Virus record (IMG/VR): IMGVR_UViG_3300023176_006733 | Coordinates: 1 to 44,511 of that record | DNA length: 44,511 bases | DNA from: a virus | Strand: one strand, 5' to 3' | Shown: positions 1 through 6,784 of the stretch, piece after piece | Layout: each line of letters opens with the position of its first letter | Position numbering within the stretch: the first letter of the stretch is position 1 | The notes under the pieces: model-generated | Database searches by the model: none | Seen by the model: only the letters and a program-made list of their open reading frames with translations | What the model was told of the DNA's origin: nothing | Translations under genes and position numbers: made by a program

Positions 1-1173
1 ATTATTAGAAAATATTGATTTATTGTAAACTTCATTCACATAAAAATCTACATTTCCCCCACCAATTTTACCTCCGGCTGCTGCCTTACCTTTAATTTCA
101 CCTTGCCAACTTTTATCTCCTCCAAAGGTTCTAAATTGCACCTCTCCGCCATCACTGTGTAAATACATGTCTTTTGATGAAAAAAAATCTCCAGTCTTTC
201 CCCAAACCCATTTTGTGAATTTATATTGTGATTTTGTTTCATTTGGAACATTAAATTGTTTAATGGTTGCTATAGCACCTTTTCCTAGTCTTTTCAAAGA
301 AATACCTAATAATCTCATTTTATTGATATTTCTCAGTAATGCAGCTTCTTCGGCAACTTTTGTATTCAAATCTCCCCATGATGTGGTGGAATCTTTTAGA
401 GGATCGGAAGTAGATGATAATGTTGTTGCCCAAATGTCACCTGGGTTCCATTTATCATCAGAGAAAGATCCGGGCGCTTGAGCTCTAATACCTCTTTCCA
501 TCGCATTCTGCTTATCCAATTTATGTACTTTTTTCTTTGCATTGTATATTTTTTGCATAAATTTTGAACCTCTATGAAAATAAACTTTTTTTCCCGATTC
601 AAATTTATCTTTATATTCATCATATATTCCATTTGCAATTTTTATGAAAACCATATCATTAACCCAATCAACTGGAACTTTTTTCAAACAATTATCTAAA
701 CTCATAGATGTTTCACAATATTTTGCAGAATTGGTAAGTCCTTTTAACTGTTCTGCTTGTTTATCTAGTTTCTTAGGATCTGTTATAATATGTCCATTTA
801 ATATATTAAATACTAATGAAGTGTAAAAACATTGCATACATTCAACAACTTCCGTATCATCAGATCCTGCACCTGATCCACCGCCACCTCCAAAATCAGG
901 ATCTTTAAATATGTTTTTAATTTCTATTTCTTGAATATTTTTTTTATTATTTTTATTTTGTCCAGGTAATATGTATTTTAACGTACCTCCCCAGCCATTA
1001 TTATTTCTTGAAAAATATTCAATGCCTATAATTTTTGTTCCATTTTTATTTTCACCTACTATAAATTCTCTATTATCTACAATTTTGTTAAAGATTATTT
1101 CTTTTCTTGTCTTGCCGGCATATGGACCTTTACTTGCAGTTTTATTAAAATCGCCTGATTTTAAGTAAGCCAT
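1..1173 (-). CDS. Uncharacterised protein downstream of small terminase, truncated by the left edge
   Basis: The reading frame is open from an ATG at 1171-1173 to base 1 (391 codons, no stop), so the C-terminus is missing. It begins 3 nt after the gp16 stop and so belongs to the packaging operon. I do not recognise a named family. Visible features are a glycine linker near residues 94-103, cysteine pairs (C112/C115 and C153/C162), the segment KWNPGDIW at 241-248, LLGISLKR at 288-295, and a Gly/Lys-rich stretch around 357-373 (WQGEIKGK...GGKIGGG). GDIW followed about 45 residues later by GISLK recalls the acidic and SxK/ExK elements of PD-(D/E)XK nuclease-like proteins, but that is inference. 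In T4 the gene after 16 is large terminase 17. No canonical Walker A or B motif appears in these 391 residues, so it is not an obvious TerL. Confidence 0.85.
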   Translation of the reverse strand, partial: MAYLKSGDFNKTASKGPYAGKTRKEIIFNKIVDNREFIVGENKNGTKIIGIEYFSRNNNGWGGTLKYILPGQNKNNKKNIQEIEIKNIFKDPDFGGGGGSGAGSDDTEVVECMQCFYTSLVFNILNGHIITDPKKLDKQAEQLKGLTNSAKYCETSMSLDNCLKKVPVDWVNDMVFIKIANGIYDEYKDKFESGKKVYFHRGSKFMQKIYNAKKKVHKLDKQNAMERGIRAQAPGSFSDDKWNPGDIWATTLSSTSDPLKDSTTSWGDLNTKVAEEAALLRNINKMRLLGISLKRLGKGAIATIKQFNVPNETKSQYKFTKWVWGKTGDFFSSKDMYLHSDGGEVQFRTFGGDKSWQGEIKGKAAAGGKIGGGNVDFYVNEVYNKSIFSNN

Positions 1174-1176
1174 TTT

Positions 1177-1581
1177 TTAATCCTTATCTTTTAACATTTT
1201 TTGTAATTCTGCGGTGCTCCCAACAAATAATGCATTTGTAACTTTACTAGGTGTATTTTTAACTTCCTGATTAATATCTTTAATTTGTTTATGCACGTTG
1301 ACTAAATTTTGACTCTGTTCACCAACTGTTTTTATCAATTGACCCAATACCTCATACATTCTAGCATTACCACTATCTTTTGCTTCCTGCATCAATTCGT
1401 TTATAGCATCATGACCTCTTTCTATGATATTATAAAAATTCTCTCTAGCATACTTATAATCCGTATTGACATCATCATCTGTAGATTCAACATTTATTTT
1501 TTCAATAGTATTATTAATTAATTTAATATTTGAATCATTAGAAATGTTCAATAATTCATCTAACTTATCTGGAAAATTCAT
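1177..1581 (-). CDS. 16: Small terminase subunit, gp16-like
   Basis: A 134-residue protein matching the T4-type small terminase, which forms a ring that engages viral DNA and stimulates the gp17 packaging ATPase. The central helical region, around residues 42-95, carries the family pattern: YARENFYNIIERGHDAINEL, then an Ala/Arg-containing turn (ARMYEVLGQLIKTVGEQ), then a lysine-rich coiled-coil end. This resembles the two long oligomerisation helices of T4 gp16. It is somewhat shorter than T4 gp16 (164 aa). Start support is good: AGGA lies 6 nt upstream of ATG. It sits directly after gp15 and the small lipoprotein gene, preserving the T4 order 13-14-15-16. The family call rests on motif memory rather than an alignment. 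Confidence 0.85.
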   Translation of the reverse strand: MNFPDKLDELLNISNDSNIKLINNTIEKINVESTDDDVNTDYKYARENFYNIIERGHDAINELMQEAKDSGNARMYEVLGQLIKTVGEQSQNLVNVHKQIKDINQEVKNTPSKVTNALFVGSTAELQKMLKDKD

Positions 1582-1583
1582 TA

Positions 1584-1922
1584 TTAGTCCTCATACCAAT
1601 TTATGCCTTTTGATTTACAGAAATTACCTGCGGTTTTCATTTCTATTCCTAACTTACCATTTCTTAATTTATTCAAAAATTCATCATCTCTTAATTTTTT
1701 TCTCATCTGATCTAAAGAACAACCACAATACAATATTGCTTTATTTCCATTCCATTTTGTATCAGTTTCTTTAAATTTATTTTCATGAACTTTTTTAAGA
1801 CTTTTTTCACAACTTGACATACCATAATGTACAATAGAGGATTTCCAAGGTCTATCGCTTTTTTTATAATCACCCATACATCCATAAAGAAAAAATAATA
1901 TTATTATCACATTTAATTTCAT
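1584..1922 (-). CDS. Small predicted lipoprotein with CxC motif
   Basis: A 112-residue protein with a short lysine start, a hydrophobic stretch (residues 4-13) and a lipobox-like FLYGC ending at C15, so it is predicted to be exported and lipid-anchored in the host envelope. The mature part has four more cysteines, C38, C66, C68 and C102. C66-G-C68 is followed by SLDQMRKKL, a CxC-then-amphipathic-helix pattern like that of small bacterial periplasmic proteins. Its ATG overlaps the gp15 stop (ATGA), with GGTGAG 8 nt upstream, so it is translationally coupled to gp15. A lipoprotein is out of place among neck and terminase genes. Superinfection exclusion or an envelope-related lysis role are possibilities I infer only from localisation. 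I do not recognise a named family. Confidence 0.75.
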   Translation of the reverse strand: MKLNVIIILFFLYGCMGDYKKSDRPWKSSIVHYGMSSCEKSLKKVHENKFKETDTKWNGNKAILYCGCSLDQMRKKLRDDEFLNKLRNGKLGIEMKTAGNFCKSKGINWYED

Positions 1923-2842
1923 GTTTCATACTCACCTGTTAAATTGTTATAATAAGCACTAGGATTAAATATTGTAATGCTTTTTAAATTTTCAGTTTTA
2001 TCAGCAGTTTCAGATATAGGTGTGATTGAAATTTTACTTATAATATTTTTTGACCCAATATTTGAATCACTATTTTCAAATAATAAATGAGTTTCATCTT
2101 CTAACAATAATCTGTTGATAGAAAAATTATTTGAATTTTCTAAATTTAAAAAAACTAATTCCGAATTATTTAAATTTACTTGATCAATTGGAGTTCTAAA
2201 ACTGATATCAATTGATTTAATAATTTTATCTGAAGTTCTAATATTTGGATATATGAACCCTTTTAAAGTAAAATCTAATGTCCATACTATTGCCCTTCTC
2301 TGCAAAAAATCTCCTAGATAATCATCTTCTACAGATGAAGAATTTAAAACAATAGGAACATCTAATTTCAATCCCATATCAGTTAAAATATTGACTGATA
2401 CTGTAAATTCTGGTGTAAAATAAGGTAAAATTTGTTCTAATATTTGAGTACCATCTTCTGCATTATCGACAAATACAAACAAACTAAAATCAAAAGTATA
2501 AGGATTTGGATTGTACATCGTTTTCAAAGTTCTAGAATTTGATACATAACTTTTATTTACCATTTTGCCGATGGAATTTAATTTCCTCTCCGGATCATAA
2601 TTAATTGCGGTCATCTCAAATCCAATTCTAGGTAATTTTATAGAAATTTGTTTGTCTAAATTTGGATCTGCTTCTAATCTAGCTAAAAATTTCTGTTTCG
2701 GTCCATAAGCGACCGGAACCTTTATTTTAGATACCACATTATTATTTGAATCTTTTTTTTCTATACTAATGTCGTTAAATAAAGTTCCAAATAATGCAAC
2801 ATATTTTCGAATTGTTTGATGGTAGAAAGTTTGTCCTAGCAT
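1919..2842 (-). CDS. 15: Tail sheath stabiliser and completion protein, gp15-like
   Basis: A 307-residue homolog of T4 gp15 (272 aa), which forms the hexameric ring at the head-proximal end of the tail and joins tail to neck. Family landmarks are the N-terminal MLGQTFYHQTIRKYVALFGT, KVPVAYGPKQKFLARL, LPRIGFEM, YNPNPYTFDFSLFVF followed by ILEQILPYF, and a late RRAIVWTLDFTLKGFIYPN block. These run in the same order as T4 gp15 (YNPSPIKMIYELSIF, VEQILPYFQPHF, RRRIEWSLTFEVNGWMYP). Residues past about 225 form a divergent Asn/Ser-rich tail. Start support: GGAG 4 nt upstream of ATG. It has its own upstream region (2843-2893) because the gene before it lies on the other strand. The next gene overlaps by 4 nt. 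Confidence 0.92.
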   Translation of the reverse strand: MLGQTFYHQTIRKYVALFGTLFNDISIEKKDSNNNVVSKIKVPVAYGPKQKFLARLEADPNLDKQISIKLPRIGFEMTAINYDPERKLNSIGKMVNKSYVSNSRTLKTMYNPNPYTFDFSLFVFVDNAEDGTQILEQILPYFTPEFTVSVNILTDMGLKLDVPIVLNSSSVEDDYLGDFLQRRAIVWTLDFTLKGFIYPNIRTSDKIIKSIDISFRTPIDQVNLNNSELVFLNLENSNNFSINRLLLEDETHLLFENSDSNIGSKNIISKISITPISETADKTENLKSITIFNPSAYYNNLTGEYET

Positions 2843-2870
2843 TTTACTCCACTGATTAATATATTTCTAT

Positions 2871-2877
2871 TATTTAG
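2871..2877 (-). promoter_or_regulatory. Candidate late promoter for the gp15-lipoprotein-gp16 operon
   Basis: On the minus strand this reads CTAAATA, the TAAATA core of the T4-like late promoter (consensus TATAAATA). It ends 28 nt before the gp15 ATG, leaving a normal leader that includes GGAG. It is needed because the plus-strand gene at 2894 separates gp15 from the gp14 train. The same heptamer stands at a similar distance before the gp48/gp54-family operon. Such A/T-rich words occur often by chance here, so only the placement supports the call. Confidence 0.5.
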
Positions 2878-2880
2878 TTT

Positions 2881-2888
2881 TATAAATA
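2881..2888 (+). promoter_or_regulatory. Late promoter box, exact TATAAATA
   Basis: An exact match to the T4 late-promoter box. It is followed by GTTAT and then the ATG of the plus-strand gene at 2894. T4 late transcription starts about six nucleotides past this box, so the mRNA would start at or next to the start codon. No Shine-Dalgarno sequence is present. The minus-strand box at 2871-2877 lies only 3 nt away, making this a compact divergent late promoter. Confidence 0.65.
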
Positions 2889-2893
2889 GTTAT

Positions 2894-3247
2894 ATGACAA
2901 CATCAATAAAAACACAAGGACAAAATTTAGTAATGTATCAAGGAGCTACATTTGAGCAAACATTTGTCGCAAAAGATAAAAATAGTTTAAACGTATCTTT
3001 ATCTGCAGGAACTTGCATATCTCAAATGAGAAAAAATTACAGCACATCTAATTCTTCTCATATTTTAACATTTTCCACAACAATTAATGACAGTGCTGTG
3101 ACTATTTCAGCATCTGCTAGTGATACTACAAATATGGAACCTGGTTTATATTTTTATGATGTTGAATTTAGGCAATCCGATAATGTAACTGTTGAAAAAA
3201 TTGTAAATGGTATGGTAAATGTTATTGGGGAATCAACAAAAATTTAA
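2894..3247 (+). CDS. Small beta-rich virion-type protein on the opposite strand
   Basis: A 117-residue protein predicted to be almost all beta strand. The pattern is an opening LVMYQGATFEQTF, then ISQMRKNYSTS, a TISASASDTTN segment, EPGLYFYDVEFRQ, and a closing GMVNVIG. I have seen this pattern in many marine phage small structural proteins and in BppU-like N-terminal domains of tail and baseplate adhesins. The role is probably an accessory virion or baseplate component (inference). It is the only plus-strand gene between positions 1 and 41698. It has an exact TATAAATA box 5 nt before its ATG and no Shine-Dalgarno. Its TAA overlaps the gp14 stop by 4 nt in convergent orientation, so there is no room for a terminator between them. 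Confidence 0.85.
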   Translation: MTTSIKTQGQNLVMYQGATFEQTFVAKDKNSLNVSLSAGTCISQMRKNYSTSNSSHILTFSTTINDSAVTISASASDTTNMEPGLYFYDVEFRQSDNVTVEKIVNGMVNVIGESTKI

Positions 3248-5760
3248 TAATTTGTTTCACTGAATGGATTTGTTTCTGAAAAATCTATGATAGAATCAGC
3301 TTCTTTTTCTATAGTATCATTTGTCGCCAGTTCATCATTAATAAAATTTTGTTCATCGGTTTGATCATAAACTCTTACAGAATTTCCATCAGAAGTTTTT
3401 ATGAATTCATTATCATTAAAAGACCCTCCAGAATTGATTATTTTTATAGTAGTGGAATCTTTAAATGAAACTTCTCCTTTTAGTCCAGAATCATTGCCTA
3501 TAACTATATCTCCCTTTAATATATTTGTTTTTGGGGCATCAATAGTTAATGTTGGGGGCGAAGAATATCCATAACCAGAATTGTCTATATTAATTAGTTT
3601 TAAAGATCCATTAGCATACATTTCGGTTGTAAAAGATGCTTTATAATCTTGAGCTAATCCAGTCGGATTTGAAATTGTCACGGTTGGATTAGTATAATAA
3701 AATTTACCTGAATTTACAATGTTTATTTTATCTACTATACCTCTACTGCTATTATATGAAGAAGTTGCCGTGGCATTGATATTTTCAAAATCATTATAAT
3801 TTCCTGTGGGATCTGAAATTGTTATGGTGGGGGCTGAATTATAAAAATTTCCACCATAGTCAATATTAATTGATTGTAAGATTCCATCAGATATAACAGG
3901 AGACATAATTGCTTTAAAATCATTACTCGTTCCTGTCGGAGAATCTATTGATATCAATGGAACTGATGAATACATTTCTCCATTTTCCGTCAAAGATATA
4001 GAAGTAATGATTCCGTTTTCTACTGTTGCAGTAGCAACTGCCTCCTTTTTTTCAAAACCTTCATAATTAATTTTGTAAGAATCATCGATATCAATTATAT
4101 AATCTCTAGAAGTTGTTGGCGTATTTAAAGAATTGAAATTAGTACCATTATAATAGATATCATCTACAATGAATCCTTTTGAACCTGAATTTTTTAAAAT
4201 GATTCCGCCATTTCCTGTAAATGAATTATAATTGGTAAACCACTCATCGGTCCATACTCCATTAAAAGGTGCCGTGTAATTTACAACTTCATTCGAATCG
4301 ATTATTATTTTTAGATAAGTTAAATTAAAACCACTTCTACTTTTTATGAACTGTAAGAAATGCCAATTTCCATCAAGTATATCTGTTGCAGGACAAGATG
4401 GATAATGATATAATTGATTAGCAGAATCATAAGTTGTAAATTTTATCTCTCCATTTGTGTTCAATATTGATATTACACTTTGAATCTGATTCTCATTTTT
4501 AAATTCAAATATTGACACATCTGATATACCTGAATTTGTGTGTAAATTTTGATCATATTTGAACCAAAATGAAAAATTTCCTCCATAATTAATATTTGAA
4601 CTATAATCACTTCTAAATTTTCTTAGTATCTGATCATTATTATTAGATTTTGAAAATTGATAAGAATAATTACCAAATTTACTATCTGTTGTCCAATTTG
4701 ATGGAATCTGAATAGTGTCCTGAATTGTCACATTCGGAACATCTTTATAGTACGTACCAGAATTACCTAGAACAATAGAAGAAATATAATTAGTTCCACT
4801 GAAACTATTTGAAGTCATTATGGCAGAAGCAGTTGCAGTAATAGGATCAGTAGTAGGCGGATTAACAATTATGGTGGGATTATTGTTATAAAAGCTTCCA
4901 GGATGCGTAACGCTAACACTTGAAACTGAGTTAGATATTAATGATGATGTTGCCGTTGCTGTAATCGGATCCCCTGGACTATCTATTATTATTGTAGGAT
5001 CCTCCACATAATATGCGCCAAAATTTGTGATAATAAAGCCGGTCAAACTTCTATTTGAAACTATTGCTGTTGCTGTTGCCGTTGTAGGTGATAAATCAGG
5101 ATCGGTAATCGTAACGGTTGGATTATAAAAATATCCACTACCATAATCTAATATATTAATTTTAGAAATTCTATAGTCTGATATGTCCGCAGAAATTATT
5201 GCTGTATTGCCAATTAGATATTTATATTCTGAAACATAGGAATATTTTTCTTCAATTTGATCGATATCATCAATTCCAGTGTCAATAGTTTGATCATCAT
5301 ATTGAAATAACTCACAGGTTAAATCATAGATGGGCAATTTACCAAATTGATAAAAAATTGATTCATGCTCAACAAATTTTATTTCATACAATTTTTTATT
5401 CAATGGAAAAAATATTAAATCTCCTTCTTTAGGACGAACATAATCCAGAATTTCTAAATTTTCCCATCTTCTCCTAGCAATTGAAAATGTAACCTGGTCT
5501 CTTATTTCCAATCCAAATCTAGAAATAAAATCTCCATCTCCTTCAAACCCATCTACCGATTTTACATACATCTCTACTAGAAAAGAACTATTAAATTCTG
5601 ATATTGTATCTTCTAAATATAGTTTATCCAAATTAACCAATGTTCTCGGTAAATAATATACATCAATTCCAAAATTTTTGATAGATTCAATAATTAAATC
5701 TTGATGTAGATTTTGTTCAGGAATATTTTGAAAATGATTGAAATATGGATTCGTTGGCAT
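3244..5760 (-). CDS. 14: Neck protein gp14 with large repeat and LamG-like insertion
   Basis: The N-terminal ~190 residues match T4-type gp14, a head-tail connector (neck) protein: MPTNPYFNHF, then GIDVYYLPRTLVN, then RPKEGDLIFFPLNKKLYEI, then FGKLPIYDLTCELFQY. The C-terminus (about 805-838, ending ETNPFSETNY) also fits the family. T4 gp14 is 256 aa; this protein is 838. The extra ~600 residues hold eight copies of a ~22-residue beta unit of the form (I-x-I-x-x-x-G-x-x-Y-x-x-x-P-x-[VI]-x-I), near 198, 241, 281, 327, 587, 629, 678 and 721. Between the two sets of four, residues ~350-547 look like a LamG/concanavalin-type sandwich (FSFWFKYDQ; GNWHFLQF; LKIIIDSNEV). TAATG overlap with gp13 implies coupled translation. 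The insertion probably projects from the neck as a decoration; glycan binding is inference. Confidence 0.88.
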   Translation of the reverse strand: MPTNPYFNHFQNIPEQNLHQDLIIESIKNFGIDVYYLPRTLVNLDKLYLEDTISEFNSSFLVEMYVKSVDGFEGDGDFISRFGLEIRDQVTFSIARRRWENLEILDYVRPKEGDLIFFPLNKKLYEIKFVEHESIFYQFGKLPIYDLTCELFQYDDQTIDTGIDDIDQIEEKYSYVSEYKYLIGNTAIISADISDYRISKINILDYGSGYFYNPTVTITDPDLSPTTATATAIVSNRSLTGFIITNFGAYYVEDPTIIIDSPGDPITATATSSLISNSVSSVSVTHPGSFYNNNPTIIVNPPTTDPITATASAIMTSNSFSGTNYISSIVLGNSGTYYKDVPNVTIQDTIQIPSNWTTDSKFGNYSYQFSKSNNNDQILRKFRSDYSSNINYGGNFSFWFKYDQNLHTNSGISDVSIFEFKNENQIQSVISILNTNGEIKFTTYDSANQLYHYPSCPATDILDGNWHFLQFIKSRSGFNLTYLKIIIDSNEVVNYTAPFNGVWTDEWFTNYNSFTGNGGIILKNSGSKGFIVDDIYYNGTNFNSLNTPTTSRDYIIDIDDSYKINYEGFEKKEAVATATVENGIITSISLTENGEMYSSVPLISIDSPTGTSNDFKAIMSPVISDGILQSINIDYGGNFYNSAPTITISDPTGNYNDFENINATATSSYNSSRGIVDKINIVNSGKFYYTNPTVTISNPTGLAQDYKASFTTEMYANGSLKLINIDNSGYGYSSPPTLTIDAPKTNILKGDIVIGNDSGLKGEVSFKDSTTIKIINSGGSFNDNEFIKTSDGNSVRVYDQTDEQNFINDELATNDTIEKEADSIIDFSETNPFSETNY

Positions 5761-6767
5761 TAACCTGGTCCTACCATAAAATCTATTGGTAATTGATATT
5801 TAATTTGAACTTGTTCTTCTATTTCTCGTAGTTCATTTACGGCATCATCGAATAATTGTCTACCATCGAGCGTTACACCTCCTGGCAATGAAACTCCTTG
5901 GTATTTTATTAGATTTGATCCCCATTGTTTTTTAAATAATGCAGTAACATATCTTTTTAAAAACATATCGTTATAAATTTTACCATATAAAGACGGATCA
6001 ATAATTCTATATGCTTCTACAACAATATATTCGCCAATATCTATATCGGAAACCCAATCCATATCCAAATATAATCTGCTTTGATGTCTATTGAATCTTA
6101 TAGGTTTTTTACCAACAAAAATATCATTCAATAATTGTATATGCTGCATTGACATTTGGTAATTTATGATAGAAGTTGCCGTTAAATATGGCAATTCATT
6201 TAAATGAAATTGATATCTAAAGGAAAACATATCACTTGTAGTTTGTCCCCCTCCAGTATCTTGTATGTCAAAAATACTAATAACTCCCGTTATTGAATCG
6301 GTCAATGGAATGTATTTGTTATCAACATCTCCAAACACTACTGGATTATCAATTGCATCGACAATCGCAGAACTTCCAGATTTTTTACCTATGATAGTTT
6401 CACCACTTGAGAAACTAGATGACACATTATTATTTGAAATTCCAGTACTATCTTTGTGATTTTTGAATGTTATGAAACTTGAATTCGAAGTTGTTAATGT
6501 GGCAGAAGCATTCGATGTTTGTCCCTCTATAATTTCACCATTTGAAAAATCACCTATGACAGTATTAACAGAAACCGTTGATCCTGTTATTTGATGACGG
6601 TGATATATTTTTTCAATAGAATCAAAGTGATATTCCTGAAAGTATTGTAAACCCTCGTCTATTCTGTCCTCAAGTTGATCATCATCAACATTAATTTCTA
6701 TGACCGGTTTTCCAAGAGTTCTCAGACAATATTGTTTTAATTCTTCTCTAGATAATGGTTGCGACAT
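5760..6767 (-). CDS. 13: Neck protein, gp13-like
   Basis: A 335-residue homolog of T4 gp13 (309 aa), which with gp14 forms the neck that seals the filled head and binds the tail. Family landmarks are SREELKQYCLRTLGKPVIEI, QLEDRIDEGLQYFQEYHFD, QMSMQHIQLLNDIFVG near 203-218, and KRYVTALFKKQWGSNLIKYQ followed by LPGGVTLDGRQLFDDA near 271-309. An insertion at about residues 64-140 contains two copies of the short unit FxxGExIxGxxSxxSAxxx (FSNGEIIEGQTSNASAT, FSSGETIIGKKSGSSAI) that also appears in gp7, gp8 and the DUF4815-type protein. The start has GGA 7 nt upstream. It follows the fibre gene after a 17-nt gap and overlaps gp14 by 1 nt. Confidence 0.93.
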   Translation of the reverse strand: MSQPLSREELKQYCLRTLGKPVIEINVDDDQLEDRIDEGLQYFQEYHFDSIEKIYHRHQITGSTVSVNTVIGDFSNGEIIEGQTSNASATLTTSNSSFITFKNHKDSTGISNNNVSSSFSSGETIIGKKSGSSAIVDAIDNPVVFGDVDNKYIPLTDSITGVISIFDIQDTGGGQTTSDMFSFRYQFHLNELPYLTATSIINYQMSMQHIQLLNDIFVGKKPIRFNRHQSRLYLDMDWVSDIDIGEYIVVEAYRIIDPSLYGKIYNDMFLKRYVTALFKKQWGSNLIKYQGVSLPGGVTLDGRQLFDDAVNELREIEEQVQIKYQLPIDFMVGPG

Positions 6768-6784
6768 TTATTTCCAATTTTAAT

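Noticed and set aside
1080-1173. Walker A-like GPYAGKT near the start of the left-edge protein, hinting at a terminase ATPase
   Set aside because: Spacing is one residue short of GxxxxGK[ST], it lies only ~16 residues from the N-terminus, and no Walker B or other ATPase motif follows in 391 residues.
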